In this document: positions 8,809 to 17,445 of the stretch, one piece after another
Position numbering within the stretch: the first letter of the stretch is position 1
Layout: every line of letters starts with the position of its first letter
From: Chitinophaga pinensis
GTDB taxonomy: Bacteria; Bacteroidota; Bacteroidia; Flavobacteriales_D; Crocinitomicaceae
Reading direction: 5' to 3'
DNA: 64,000 nucleotides
Assembly: GCA_945902745.1 (NCBI GenBank)
Contig: CAMDNE010000012.1
Coordinates: 1 to 64,000, forward strand
Notes under the pieces: model-generated
Told to the model about the DNA's origin: nothing
The model's database searches: none
What the model saw: only the letters and a program-made list of their open reading frames with translations
Translations under genes and position numbers: made by a program

Positions 8809-9570
8809 ATGAAAATCATCTCTTTTAACGTCAATGGCATTAGAGCAATCGTGCAGAAAAATTTTGTGGCAGATATGCGACGTGTTAATGCGGATATTAT
8901 TTGTCTTCAAGAAACGAAAGCAACGGTAGATCAAGTGAAGGAAGCAGTTTCTGAATTGTCTGAATACCATGTTTTTGCAAATGAAGCGGAGAAAAAAGGT
9001 TATTCTGGAACTGCAATTTTAACGAAACACAATCCGATTGCTGTAACGTATTATATTGGTGTTGGAGATCATGATAATGAAGGAAGAGTTACATGCGCTG
9101 AATTTGAAGCGTTTTTTGTTATCACTGTTTACGTTCCAAATTCAGGAAGTGAATTGTTGCGTCTTCCTTATCGTCAAACGTGGGATGAAGACTTCTTGAA
9201 ATACATGAAACGTTTAGAGCAAACAAAACCTGTGATCGTTTGTGGCGATTTTAATGTGGCGCACAAAGCAATTGATTTGGCGCGACCAAAACAAAATTAC
9301 AACAAGTCAGCTGGGTACATGCAAGAAGAAATTACAGGAATGGATACATTTTCTGATAATGGATTGGTGGATACCTTCAGAGCGCTTAACGGTGATGAAG
9401 TGAAGTATTCTTGGTGGAGTTATAGAGGTGGCGCGAGAGACAAAAACGTTGGATGGAGAATTGATTATTTTCTCGTTTCGAGTACTTTTTTACCAAGAGT
9501 TTCAGAATCCTTTATATTGAATGATGTAAAAGGGTCGGATCATTGCCCGGTTGGGATTGTGATAGAATAG
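8809..9570 (+). CDS. xth: Exodeoxyribonuclease III (AP endonuclease)
   Basis: A 253-aa Mg-dependent nuclease of the exonuclease III/APE1 family that cleaves at abasic sites in base-excision repair. Visible motifs: FNVNGIRA at the N-terminus (metal-side Asn), LQETKA with the catalytic Glu, YVPNSG, CGDFNVAH (Asp/Asn pair), WRIDYFLVS and the terminal GSDHCPV with the catalytic His. It starts 16 bases after a good promoter and is a single gene. The downstream 260 bp hold a repeat block and then a strong terminator. Confidence 0.93.
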   Translation: MKIISFNVNGIRAIVQKNFVADMRRVNADIICLQETKATVDQVKEAVSELSEYHVFANEAEKKGYSGTAILTKHNPIAVTYYIGVGDHDNEGRVTCAEFEAFFVITVYVPNSGSELLRLPYRQTWDEDFLKYMKRLEQTKPVIVCGDFNVAHKAIDLARPKQNYNKSAGYMQEEITGMDTFSDNGLVDTFRALNGDEVKYSWWSYRGGARDKNVGWRIDYFLVSSTFLPRVSESFILNDVKGSDHCPVGIVIE

Positions 9571-9587
9571 ATAACCACTTCGTTAAT

Positions 9588-9815
9588 GCTGCGCTGCAGT
9601 TGCACTGCTGCGTTCGAAAAACACGTAAAATGTAATAATCCCACGCTACGCTGCAGTTGTACTGCTGCGTTTGAAAAACACGTAAAATGTAATAATCCCA
9701 CGCTACGCTGCAGTTGTACTGCTGCGTTTGAAATTATTATAGCACCGCAGTGCAGCAGAGCAATTGAATCGTAAAATGATCATAACACCGCAGTAAAACT
9801 GCAGTGTAGCAGTGA
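9588..9815. repeat. 57-bp tandem repeats plus inverted relatives
   Basis: A 57-bp unit begins at 9589 and 9646, with a third partial copy from 9703 to about 9735. Each unit opens with a hairpin-forming segment, CGCTGCAGT-TGT-ACTGCTGCG, followed by a spacer with CACGTAAAATG. From about 9742 to 9815 come two related pieces in opposite orientation (CACCGCAGTGCAGCAG and CACCGCAGTAAAACTGCAG), so the block is also a large imperfect palindrome. GC is higher than its surroundings. The reading frame across it (9586-9774) only reflects the repeat. Confidence 0.8.
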
Positions 9816-9838
9816 TAACAATTAATTAAACGTCACAA

Positions 9839-9872
9839 AAAAAACCGTTAGTCAAATGACTAACGGTTTTTT
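9839..9872. terminator. Bidirectional terminator between xth and the small Lys/Cys-rich gene
   Basis: A-run plus CCGTTAGTCA (9839-9854) is perfectly complementary to TGACTAACGG plus T-run (9857-9872), with a loop of two bases. Works for both converging genes. Confidence 0.9.
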
Positions 9873-9891
9873 AAAAATCTGTGAAAGATAA

Positions 9892-10092
9892 TTAAGGTTT
9901 TTTAGTACAACAAGCTTTAGTTGTTGTTGCTCCTTTTTCAGCAGAACAACAAGCTCCTTTTTTCTTCGTTTTCTTCTTTTTCTTATCGTCTTTCTTAATT
10001 TCAGTAGATACTCCGTTAGAAGCTGCGTAAGCTGTTGAAGCAACAGAACCTACAAATGTCATCAACGCAAGTGCAAAAAATAATTTTTTCAT
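9892..10092 (-). CDS. Small secreted Lys/Cys-rich protein
   Basis: A 66-aa protein with a typical signal peptide (residues 1-23, cleavage after AYA) and a mature part of about 43 residues. The mature part has a highly basic stretch (KKDDKKKKKTKKK) followed by two CC pairs (GACCS and KACCT). I know no named family. Basic charge with paired Cys suggests metal binding, cell-surface or nucleic-acid contact, but none is shown. It lies 36 bases upstream of the psd stop on the same strand, so as the gene order runs cdsA-psd-this gene it may be the last of that unit. An overlapping frame at 9852-10043 is a shadow. Confidence 0.7.
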   Translation of the reverse strand: MKKLFFALALMTFVGSVASTAYAASNGVSTEIKKDDKKKKKTKKKGACCSAEKGATTTKACCTKKP

Positions 10093-10128
10093 AGCTGTTT
10101 ATGTTTTTTTATGTGAATTTACATTTTT

Positions 10129-10794
10129 TTATTTGAACATTCCAAGTTTTGAAAGCTTACCTTGAACTTTATCACCAATTTTAACATTTATTTCACAATC
10201 AAGGGGTAAAAAAACATCTATTCGAGATCCAAATTTAATGAATCCGAATTCTTCTCCAGTGATTGCTTTTTGTTCTGGTTGAATATAATAACAGATTCTT
10301 CGTGCTACCGCTCCAGCTACTTGTCTGAAAAGAACTTCTTTACCTGAAGAATGCTGAATAACCATCGTTGTGCGTTCATTTTCTGTACTGCTTTTTGGGT
10401 GCCAAGCAACAAGGAACAATCCAGCATGGTACTTTACATATTTTACAATTCCTGAAATAGGATTGTAGTTCGCATGAACATTCATGGGTGACATGAAAAT
10501 TGAAATCTGTATGCGCTTGTCATTGAAGTATTCTGTTTCTAAAACTTCCTCAATAACAACAACTTTTCCATCTGCTGGGCAAATAATATCGTTGTCTGTG
10601 AATACACACGTTCTTGCCGGAATTCTAAAGAATTGAATAATCAAATAGGCCATGACCAATGCGCCTAAAGACAAAAGAAGGAAAAGCCACAACCAACCGG
10701 TAAAAGCAAATAAATAGTAATTCCCAATCTGGATGGTTGTTAAAATTAACAAACCAACTGCCATTATTAAATAACCTTCTCTGTGTAATGTCAT
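10129..10794 (-). CDS. psd: Phosphatidylserine decarboxylase family protein
   Basis: A 221-aa integral membrane enzyme of the short Psd type, converting phosphatidylserine to phosphatidylethanolamine. Two hydrophobic segments occupy about residues 9-55. CPADGKVV and SIFMSPMNVHANYNP are the conserved metal/active-site region with the catalytic His. Self-cleavage for the pyruvoyl cofactor should occur at the Gly-Ser of FGSR (S190), in place of LGST of the Escherichia coli enzyme. The start is 9 bases after the cdsA stop, so the two phospholipid genes are co-transcribed. Confidence 0.9.
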   Translation of the reverse strand: MTLHREGYLIMAVGLLILTTIQIGNYYLFAFTGWLWLFLLLSLGALVMAYLIIQFFRIPARTCVFTDNDIICPADGKVVVIEEVLETEYFNDKRIQISIFMSPMNVHANYNPISGIVKYVKYHAGLFLVAWHPKSSTENERTTMVIQHSSGKEVLFRQVAGAVARRICYYIQPEQKAITGEEFGFIKFGSRIDVFLPLDCEINVKIGDKVQGKLSKLGMFK

Positions 10795-10803
10795 ATACTT
10801 AAA

Positions 10804-11619
10804 TTAAAAATAGGCGTAAACCATTGCCCAACAATAAAAGAATGGAATGGCAAATAATGCTGCATCAAAACGATCTAAAATACCACCATGTCCGGGTAGA
10901 ATTTTACCAGAATCTTTGATGTCTAAACTTCTTTTGAACAAGGATTCCAATAAATCACCAAATATTGCACATGGAGCAATGATTAATGCTGAAATAATCC
11001 AAAATAGTTCGTCTCCTTCATTGATGTAGGCCCCAATAATATATCCTAAAACAAGTGTGAAAATTACTCCTCCAATAGTTCCTTCCCATGTTTTTTTAGG
11101 TGAAATACGCTCAAACAACTTCGTTTTCCCAAACAATCTTCCCGATAAATAAGCGAATGTATCATTTGTCCAAATCAGCAAGTACATTCCGACAACATTG
11201 GGTAAAAAACTGGTGTTTCTAAGATTTAAATCAATTGTTAAGAAGAATGGTATGACAACGTAAATAATTCCAAAAACTAAAACTGAAATATTAATCAACG
11301 GATGTTCTTTCTTTCTCCACATTTCGGCTAAAATCAGCGTGAAAAACAAAGGGAAGATAAATAGAATGGAGATTTGTGGTAGCCATTCTAAACTAACACC
11401 AACAAGCAATGAAAAGATGAAAAGTCCAATGAATATTCCAATTTCTTTACTTACTTGGACGAATGAATGTTTTGAAAATAGGTTGTAGAATTCTAACAGT
11501 CCTAATACCATGAAAACAGAGAATACAATTGCTTGAGCATAAGGATCCCAAATGATAGAACCTAATACAACAAATGCAAATATAGCACCGGTGATAGAAC
11601 GTTGAATAAGATTATTCAT
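10804..11619 (-). CDS. cdsA: Phosphatidate cytidylyltransferase
   Basis: A 271-aa polytopic membrane enzyme that makes CDP-diacylglycerol from phosphatidate and CTP, the precursor used by phospholipid synthesis including the Psd branch next to it. About seven to eight hydrophobic helices are seen. The family signature is at the C-terminus (KILPGHGGILDRFDA), and SPKKTWEGTIGG precedes it. A TAAATTTG promoter box ends just 4 bases before the ATG, so the message may be leaderless. A hairpin terminator separates it from ftsH. Confidence 0.93.
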   Translation of the reverse strand: MNNLIQRSITGAIFAFVVLGSIIWDPYAQAIVFSVFMVLGLLEFYNLFSKHSFVQVSKEIGIFIGLFIFSLLVGVSLEWLPQISILFIFPLFFTLILAEMWRKKEHPLINISVLVFGIIYVVIPFFLTIDLNLRNTSFLPNVVGMYLLIWTNDTFAYLSGRLFGKTKLFERISPKKTWEGTIGGVIFTLVLGYIIGAYINEGDELFWIISALIIAPCAIFGDLLESLFKRSLDIKDSGKILPGHGGILDRFDAALFAIPFFYCWAMVYAYF

Positions 11620-11623
11620 TTGA

Positions 11624-11631
11624 CAAATTTA
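11624..11631 (-). promoter_or_regulatory. Promoter -7 box abutting the cdsA start
   Basis: Minus strand TAAATTTG, then TCAA, then the cdsA ATG at 11619. With transcription beginning about 4-7 bases after the box, the RNA would begin at or next to the start codon. Confidence 0.5.
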
Positions 11632-11674
11632 AGATTTAAAACGTTTAATTCCGTATCGATACGACCTAAAAAAA

Positions 11675-11713
11675 AAATAATCCCGCCGTTCAAAGTTGAA
11701 AGCGGGATTATTT
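11675..11713. terminator. Terminator between ftsH and cdsA
   Basis: AAATAATCCCGC (11675-11686) and GCGGGATTATTT (11702-11713) form a perfect 12-bp stem with a 15-base loop. It separates rsfS-ftsH from cdsA-psd although all run leftward. Confidence 0.8.
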
Positions 11714-11731
11714 ATCTTAAAACAAGTATTA

Positions 11732-13843
11732 TTATTCTGGTAAATCTTCGTTTTTTGTTTCAATTTCTGGAGTCACTTCTGGTTCTTCAGGAGTAATTTC
11801 AGAAGCAATTTCAGTTGGAATTTCAGACGTTTCTTCAGAAGATAAATCATCTGATACTACTTTGACAATTTCCTCTTCTTCCTTATCCCAAATGCGCTTA
11901 CCAAAAATTTCTATTAAGTCTTCTTTAAAGATAACTTCAGTTGCCAATAATTTATCAGCTAATTGCGCTAACTTATCTTTGTTTTCTTCAAGAATTGTAA
12001 GTGCTCTTTGGTATTGAAACTCAATCATTTTACTTACTTCTTCATCAATCACTCTTGCAGTTTCGTCAGAATAAGGTTTTGTAAATGAATCTCTTCCTTG
12101 AGAGTCATAAAAAGAAATGTTTCCAATTCGATCATTCAATCCATAAATTGAAACCATCGCATATGCTTGTTTTGTAACCTTTTCCAAGTCACTTAAAGCA
12201 CCTGTGCTGATCTTACCAAACGTAATTTTTTCTGATGCACGTCCGCCTAAAGCAGAGCACATTTCATCTAAAATTTGTTCTGTCGTAGTAATACTTCTTT
12301 CTTCAGGTAAATACCAAGCTGCTCCTAAAGAATGTCCTCTTGGAACGATTGTTACCTTCACCAAAGGATGCGCATGTTCTAATAACCAAGAAATTGTTGC
12401 GTGACCAGCTTCGTGATAAGCAATTGCTTTTTTCTCATCTGGAGTAATGATTTTATTCTTTTTCTCTATACCACCTACAATTCGATCCACAGCATCTAAG
12501 AAATCTTGTTTTTGAACGAATTTCTTGTCTTTTCGAGCTGCAATCAATGCTGCTTCATTACATAAGTTTGCGATATCAGCTCCAGAAAATCCAGGAGTTT
12601 GTTTCGATAAGAAATCAACGTCTATTCCAGGTTCCAATTTTATTGGTTTCAAGTGAACTTGAAAAATTTCTTTTCGTTCATTGATGTCTGGCATGTCAAC
12701 ATAAATCTGACGGTCAAAACGACCTGCACGCATCAAAGCACTATCTAAAACATCTGCTCTGTTTGTTGCTGCCAGTATGATAACACCTGAATTTGTTCCA
12801 AAACCATCCATTTCTGTCAGTAACTGATTCAACGTGTTTTCACGCTCATCATTAGATCCAAATCCATTGTTTTTTCCTCTTGCACGACCAATTGCATCGA
12901 TTTCATCAATAAAAATTATAGAAGGCGCTTTTTCTTTTGCTTGTTTGAATAAGTCTCTCACACGAGAAGCACCAACACCTACAAACATTTCAACGAAATC
13001 AGAACCAGATAAAGAGAAGAAAGGAACTTTTGCTTCACCTGCAACGGCTTTTGCTAAAAGGGTTTTTCCTGTTCCTGGAGGGCCAACTAATAATGCTCCT
13101 TTTGGAATCTTTGCTCCAAGTTCAGTATATTTCTTAGAATTCTTTAAAAATTCAACGATTTCAACGATTTCAACTTTGGCTTCTTGCAAACCTGCAACGT
13201 CTTTGAATGTAACGTTCGTCGTTTTTCCTTTGTCGTAAACTTGAGCCTTAGATTTTCCAATGTTGAAAATTTGACCGCCGCCACCGCCACCGCCGCCTCC
13301 AGACATTCTTCGCATAACGAACATCCAGATAACAACTAGGATAAGGATTGGTAAAATAAAGCTTAAGATATTTCCAAGGTAATTTACCTCTTCTTCATCG
13401 ATCAATTCAATCATAGGCAAAGGAGCTTTGTTTTCTGCTCTCAATTTTATGTTTTGCTCTTTGATTGTTTTGTTTAATTCAGTTACTTGTAATTCAATAT
13501 TACCAGCATCAACAATATTCAACTCAAAAACAAGGTCTCCTTTTTTAACTGCGTTACCTTTTGTTAAAGCCTGTTTGATTGATTTGAATTGTGCGTCTTT
13601 TGTGTTGATTAGATAGTTTTTTCCTTCCTTAGTGATGGTAAAATCCAATCTTACTTTGTTAATTATTTTGGCATCTTGGATAAATCCTTTTTCAGCTAAA
13701 TCGAAAAATGTAGATTTATATTTTACAGGAATGTGACCTGCAGAACTCATGAATAGCTGAAATCCAATAATTGCAACACCAATCACCGCATAAATCCAAT
13801 AAATGGAAAATGGGCTCTTTTTTTTATTTTCTCCTTCTGACAT
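11732..13843 (-). CDS. ftsH: ATP-dependent zinc metalloprotease FtsH
   Basis: A 703-aa inner-membrane AAA protease for membrane-protein quality control. Two membrane spans (about 13-30 and 157-176) flank a periplasmic domain. A run of nine glycines follows the second span. Walker A GPPGTGKT is at about 253, Walker B is FIDEID, the second region of homology is [18 protein letters not shown], and the zinc site HEAGH is at about 477. The C-terminus is a long Glu/Thr/Pro-rich acidic tail. It starts 9 bases after the rsfS stop and is followed by a hairpin terminator. Confidence 0.97.
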   Translation of the reverse strand: MSEGENKKKSPFSIYWIYAVIGVAIIGFQLFMSSAGHIPVKYKSTFFDLAEKGFIQDAKIINKVRLDFTITKEGKNYLINTKDAQFKSIKQALTKGNAVKKGDLVFELNIVDAGNIELQVTELNKTIKEQNIKLRAENKAPLPMIELIDEEEVNYLGNILSFILPILILVVIWMFVMRRMSGGGGGGGGGQIFNIGKSKAQVYDKGKTTNVTFKDVAGLQEAKVEIVEIVEFLKNSKKYTELGAKIPKGALLVGPPGTGKTLLAKAVAGEAKVPFFSLSGSDFVEMFVGVGASRVRDLFKQAKEKAPSIIFIDEIDAIGRARGKNNGFGSNDERENTLNQLLTEMDGFGTNSGVIILAATNRADVLDSALMRAGRFDRQIYVDMPDINERKEIFQVHLKPIKLEPGIDVDFLSKQTPGFSGADIANLCNEAALIAARKDKKFVQKQDFLDAVDRIVGGIEKKNKIITPDEKKAIAYHEAGHATISWLLEHAHPLVKVTIVPRGHSLGAAWYLPEERSITTTEQILDEMCSALGGRASEKITFGKISTGALSDLEKVTKQAYAMVSIYGLNDRIGNISFYDSQGRDSFTKPYSDETARVIDEEVSKMIEFQYQRALTILEENKDKLAQLADKLLATEVIFKEDLIEIFGKRIWDKEEEEIVKVVSDDLSSEETSEIPTEIASEITPEEPEVTPEIETKNEDLPE

Positions 13844-13852
13844 TGTAAGTTT

Positions 13853-14230
13853 TTATTTGAAATTTGGTATGTCTGTTCGTTTTGCGTCTGACCATAAATC
13901 TTCTAAATCATAGAAAGGTCGTGCATCTTTGTAAAAAACATGTGCAACAACATTAATATAATCCAGTAAAATCCATTCGCTGTTTGTTTTACCTTCGATA
14001 TGCCAAGGTTTTTCTTGTAATTCTTTGCGCGTAAAACGGCTTATTGAGTTACTTATACCATCAACTTGTGTAGAAGATTCACCACTACAGATGACGAAAA
14101 AGTCGCACACAGCATTGGAAATTTCTCTTAAATCAAGGACAACAATATCTTGTGCTTTGTTTTCTTGCATTCCCTCCACAATCGCATCACACAACACTTG
14201 GGAATTCACTTCATCTTCTAATTTATACAT
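13853..14230 (-). CDS. rsfS: Ribosomal silencing factor RsfS
   Basis: A 125-aa cytosolic protein of the RsfS/Iojap family. By family knowledge it binds ribosomal protein uL14 and blocks subunit joining when nutrients run low. Conserved signs are DIVVLDLREIS, CDFFVICSG, and WILLDYINVVAHVFYKDARPFYDLEDLW. It heads the rsfS-ftsH pair and is divergent from birA, a common arrangement in this phylum. A TAGATTTG box sits 19 bases before the ATG. Confidence 0.93.
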   Translation of the reverse strand: MYKLEDEVNSQVLCDAIVEGMQENKAQDIVVLDLREISNAVCDFFVICSGESSTQVDGISNSISRFTRKELQEKPWHIEGKTNSEWILLDYINVVAHVFYKDARPFYDLEDLWSDAKRTDIPNFK

Positions 14231-14249
14231 TCGATTTTTTTAAGCCTTA

Positions 14250-14257
14250 CAAATCTA
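14250..14257 (-). promoter_or_regulatory. Promoter -7 box of rsfS-ftsH
   Basis: Minus strand TAGATTTG, exact TAnnTTTG, 19 bases before the rsfS ATG at 14230. Confidence 0.55.
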
Positions 14258-14311
14258 ACTTTTAATTTTAATTTTAACCAGCGTATAAACGTTTCACTTT
14301 TACAAAAGTTC

Positions 14312-15052
14312 ATGCAAATAGGTCAAAAAATCTTGCGATTTGACAGGGTCGATTCAACGAACAATTATACTGCCAATTTACTAAAAGAGGGTAAAATTGT
14401 GCATGGTACTGTTATAATGGCAGATGAACAGTCAGCCGGACGTGGACAACGAGGGGCAAATTGGACTTCAAATGCTGGGGAAAACATGCTTTTCTCGTTG
14501 TTTGTTGTCCCCGACAATCTGTCAGTAGAAAACCAAGTTGTATTAACGCACTTTGCATCACTTGGAATCGTTGAAGTTTTAAGAAAAATTGGCATATCAG
14601 CGGAAATTAAATGGCCGAATGACATCTATGTTAACAATAAAAAAATTGCAGGAATATTAATTGAAAACACACTCAAGGGTGGATTTATTGCCAGTTCAAT
14701 AATTGGAATTGGTTTAAATGTGAATCAAGATCGTTTTGAAAACATCAATGCGACAAGTATTAAACTTGAAACGAATGAATTTATTTCGATAGATTCTGTC
14801 GTGTTTAAATTGATTGGTGAGTTTAATATTTTATGGGAATTCATTCAAAAAAACGATTGCAATTCACTGAAAAACAGGTATATGGATGTTTTATATCAAC
14901 TTGGGAAATCAGCAATCTATGAAGATAATTCAGGGAAGTTTGAAGGAGTAATAGAAGGAGTTTCTAAAGCAGGTTATTTACAAATCAGAAAAGGAAAGGA
15001 ATTGAAAGAATATGATTTAAAGGAGATTTCTTTTTTAGTTACAAGTAGTTAG
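14312..15052 (+). CDS. birA: Biotin--[acetyl-CoA-carboxylase] ligase
   Basis: A 246-aa enzyme that activates biotin with ATP and attaches it to the carboxylase carrier protein. GRGQRG at 43-48 binds biotinyl-AMP; KWPNDI at 100-105 with Lys111 is the second conserved site. It is the short, catalytic-only type: the N-terminal helix-turn-helix that makes E. coli BirA a repressor is missing, so it should not regulate biotin genes directly. Convergent with the SRPBCC gene; the 104-bp gap holds AGTTACAAG-type repeats. Confidence 0.93.
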   Translation: MQIGQKILRFDRVDSTNNYTANLLKEGKIVHGTVIMADEQSAGRGQRGANWTSNAGENMLFSLFVVPDNLSVENQVVLTHFASLGIVEVLRKIGISAEIKWPNDIYVNNKKIAGILIENTLKGGFIASSIIGIGLNVNQDRFENINATSIKLETNEFISIDSVVFKLIGEFNILWEFIQKNDCNSLKNRYMDVLYQLGKSAIYEDNSGKFEGVIEGVSKAGYLQIRKGKELKEYDLKEISFLVTSS

Positions 15053-15146
15053 TTACAAATTGCGAGTTACAAGTTATTCGTTTTTGAACCAGTATTGTTC
15101 CTTCGCAGCTGTATTATTATGGAAGTAACTTGTAATTAGCAACTAT
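15049..15146. repeat. TTACAAGTTA-type intergenic repeats (copy 1)
   Basis: GTTAGTTACAAATTGCGAGTTACAAG near 15049-15075 is followed by the inverted form AACTTGTAATTAGCAACT near 15127-15144. The same word family occurs around the terminator at 45464-45497. Both lie between converging genes. Confidence 0.6.
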
Positions 15147-15156
15147 GAACTTATCT

Positions 15157-15558
15157 TCATTGATCGAAATGCTTCTTAAGATTTTCGGACATAATGTTAA
15201 ATAATGCCGTTAAAGGCTTTTCAACCATCATTTTAAGAAAGACGTTGACTTGTCCATCAAAAGCAATGTATCCATTTGTATGTTCACCTTGGCTTTCTAA
15301 ATGAATTGTTAATCGAAAAGGGAATGGAGATTTTTCACCAGATTTCATAAAAACTTTAGTTGAATCTTCATGTCCATCTTGGATAAGTGATATCACCACT
15401 GCACCTTGAACTTTAAATGAACATTCTTCAGCTGTCGCTCTCCAATCAGCAATTTGCTCTTTTGGTAACATATGAATAAGATTATTAGAATCCTTTAGGA
15501 AGGAAGCAACTATCTCATGATTTGCTGCAACAACTACTTTGGTGCTATCAATTTTCAT
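15157..15558 (-). CDS. SRPBCC-fold protein
   Basis: A 133-aa protein resembling the START/SRPBCC ligand-binding fold: an N-terminal strand with a V-x-A-x-x-x-x-x-x-F-L helix start, a series of beta strands, and a long amphipathic C-terminal helix (LTALFNIMSENLKKHF). No signal peptide. It lies 18 bases downstream of pyrE on the same strand and is probably co-transcribed. A small hydrophobic ligand is likely, but no ligand or reaction can be named. Confidence 0.7.
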   Translation of the reverse strand: MKIDSTKVVVAANHEIVASFLKDSNNLIHMLPKEQIADWRATAEECSFKVQGAVVISLIQDGHEDSTKVFMKSGEKSPFPFRLTIHLESQGEHTNGYIAFDGQVNVFLKMMVEKPLTALFNIMSENLKKHFDQ

Positions 15559-15576
15559 ATGCCTAAAATTTGTTTT

Positions 15577-16218
15577 TTATTTTTTCCAAGATTCTGGATG
15601 CTCTTTCCATTCACGAAGTGATGTCACATCATTCATTGAAATGTAATCTTTTCTCAGTGCTTCTTCAATTAAAAAATCGTAATTGGTCAAAGTGACATAT
15701 GGGCAATTGGCTTTTTTGAAATTTTCATCGGCAACACTGAACCCATAAGTAAAAATGGCAACTAATCCTTTAACATCCATTTCAGCATCCTTTAGCGCTT
15801 CCACTGCTTTGATACTGCTTCCTCCAGTTGAAATTAAATCTTCAATAACAACAACTTTTTGACCTTTTTCGAAATGACCTTCAATTAAATTCCCCATTCC
15901 GTGACCTTTAGCTGAGCTGCGAATATAAATAAAAGGTAGTCCTAACTCTTGTGCAACCAACGCTCCTAAAGCAATACCACCAGTTGCTACGCCTGCTATT
16001 ACATCAGGTTTCCCAAAGGATTCTAATACAGCATCTGTATATGTTTGACGTATAAAAGTACGAATGGCAGGATAAGACAATGTAATGCGATTATCACAGT
16101 AAATTGGAGAATTCCATCCAGACGCCCATTTAAATGGATTATTAGGTTGAAGTTTTACAGCTTTAATTTGTAATAAAAATTCAGCTACTTTTAAGGCTTT
16201 ATCGTTGTTCAAAATCAT
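15577..16218 (-). CDS. pyrE: Orotate phosphoribosyltransferase
   Basis: A 213-aa enzyme that joins orotate and PRPP to make OMP in pyrimidine synthesis. The PRPP-binding motif VVVIEDLISTGGSS is clear, with the flexible-loop segment SSAKGHGMGN before it. Its ATG lies only 8 bases from the ATG of the divergent Nudix gene. A TACATTTG box on the minus strand ends 5 bases before the pyrE start, overlapping the Nudix start codon, so the message may have little or no leader. The SRPBCC gene follows. Confidence 0.95.
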   Translation of the reverse strand: MILNNDKALKVAEFLLQIKAVKLQPNNPFKWASGWNSPIYCDNRITLSYPAIRTFIRQTYTDAVLESFGKPDVIAGVATGGIALGALVAQELGLPFIYIRSSAKGHGMGNLIEGHFEKGQKVVVIEDLISTGGSSIKAVEALKDAEMDVKGLVAIFTYGFSVADENFKKANCPYVTLTNYDFLIEEALRKDYISMNDVTSLREWKEHPESWKK

Positions 16219-16223
16219 GGCAT

Positions 16224-16231
16224 CAAATGTA
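16224..16231 (-). promoter_or_regulatory. Promoter -7 box of pyrE overlapping the Nudix start codon
   Basis: Minus strand TACATTTG, exact TAnnTTTG; five bases separate it from the pyrE ATG. Its complement contains the ATG of the divergent gene at 16227. No good -33 TTG. Confidence 0.4.
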
Positions 16232-16838
16232 CAAAGTTTTTATAGAAAATAGACCGATAATCTTTACAGATATTATCCCAAAAAAGAAAAATAGTTTTTG
16301 GGTAAAGAGTAATACACTTCAATCAATTGGAGATGATTTAATTCCATTGATTCATCAAACATCACTTAATCTAGGGATATATGTGTATGCTAAAGAAATT
16401 GATGCAGAATTCGAACGGTTGTTCAACACGTTTGAAAAGATAGAGGCTGCAGGTGGAATTGTGAGAAGAAAGAAGCGGTATTTGTTTATTAAAAGAAATG
16501 GATTTTGGGATATCCCAAAAGGTAAACTTGAATTGAATGAATCGATTGAAGCTTGTGCAATTAGAGAAATAGAGGAGGAATGCGGTTTGAAAAATCCTGA
16601 GATTGTTGACTTTATTTGTTTAACCTACCACACATATGAATTTAAAGGAAGACCAACTTTAAAAAAAACGTACTGGTATGCTCTTAAATATGAAGGCGAT
16701 AAATTGTTAAGTCCTCAAATAGAAGAAGGAATAACTGAAGTAAAATGGATGAAATTTACATGTATTAAAAAAGTCCGAAAAAATACGTTTAGCTCAATAA
16801 TTGAAGTTTTAGACACTTATTTTTCTTCTTTAAAATAA
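16227..16838 (+). CDS. Nudix hydrolase
   Basis: A 203-aa protein with a full Nudix box at residues 99-121 (GKLELNESIEA...REIEEECGL), fitting GX5EX7REUXEEXGU, so it should hydrolyse a nucleoside-diphosphate-linked compound using Mg. Residues 1-70 are an extra N-terminal domain typical of the Bacteroidota group with this layout. The substrate is not known. It diverges from pyrE with 8 bases between starts, so its promoter must lie within pyrE. Confidence 0.88.
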   Translation: MYKVFIENRPIIFTDIIPKKKNSFWVKSNTLQSIGDDLIPLIHQTSLNLGIYVYAKEIDAEFERLFNTFEKIEAAGGIVRRKKRYLFIKRNGFWDIPKGKLELNESIEACAIREIEEECGLKNPEIVDFICLTYHTYEFKGRPTLKKTYWYALKYEGDKLLSPQIEEGITEVKWMKFTCIKKVRKNTFSSIIEVLDTYFSSLK

Positions 16839-16949
16839 TGGTTTGGTATTTGTAAATGGAATGAACATTGAAAAATAAAATATATTTTTTTGTTAAAAGT
16901 GAAAGTCACATTTGAGAATTATTGTAACCTTGTTAAAAAAAAAGAAATT

Positions 16950-17387
16950 ATGAAATATCTATTATTCACATTAGCATTGATTTTAGGAGTTGGTGTTAAC
17001 GCACAAGAAACGCCAGTTGCAAAGAAAGAAAAGAAAGAGAAAGTTGCAAAAAAGACGAAGGGCCTACTTTTTACTCAAGTAGAAATTGTTAGAAATGACA
17101 TTCCTTATGGTTCAGATGAAACATTTGCTTTTGATTTTAAGAATGAATCAAAAACACCTGCAATCATTCAAGGTGTTCAAACTAGTTGCGGTTGTACAAC
17201 TGCAAAAAAGCCAGAAGAACCAATTCAACATGGTAAAAAATCTCAAATCTCTGTGAAATATGACACAAAGAGAGTTGGAGCATTTACAAAAACAATTACA
17301 ATAACTTCAAATGTTTCTGAACCAATTATTTTAACAATAAAAGGTACTGTTTTACCAGAGGTAGTGCAAGAAACTCCGAAAGAATAA
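16950..17387 (+). CDS. DUF1573 secreted protein, copy 1
   Basis: A 145-aa exported protein: signal peptide of about 19 residues (ending VNAQ), a Lys-rich linker, then a DUF1573/ASH-type Ig-like domain with SCGCTTAKKPEEPIQHGKKS and KYDTKRVG. ATG 16950 is chosen over an upstream TTG-initiated extension (16890), because it directly begins the signal peptide. Three relatives lie at 58.3-59.7 kb. The family is abundant in Bacteroidota, and its function is unknown. Single gene with its own terminator. Confidence 0.85.
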   Translation: MKYLLFTLALILGVGVNAQETPVAKKEKKEKVAKKTKGLLFTQVEIVRNDIPYGSDETFAFDFKNESKTPAIIQGVQTSCGCTTAKKPEEPIQHGKKSQISVKYDTKRVGAFTKTITITSNVSEPIILTIKGTVLPEVVQETPKE

Positions 17388-17406
17388 AACTTAAATAGAT
17401 AATTTT

Positions 17407-17442
17407 AAAAAGGGCTGTGTCTTATTCGATACAGCCCTTTTT
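17407..17442. terminator. Terminator between DUF1573 and SDR genes
   Basis: A5-GGGCTGT (17407-17418) pairs with ACAGCCC-T5 (17431-17442), loop 12. It serves both converging genes. Confidence 0.88.
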
Positions 17443-17445
17443 ATT

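Noticed and set aside
9586-9774. Open frame of 62 codons with repeated LRCSCTAAF units
   Set aside because: The amino-acid repeat only mirrors the 57-bp DNA repeat; no start context or signal, and the period happens to be a multiple of three.
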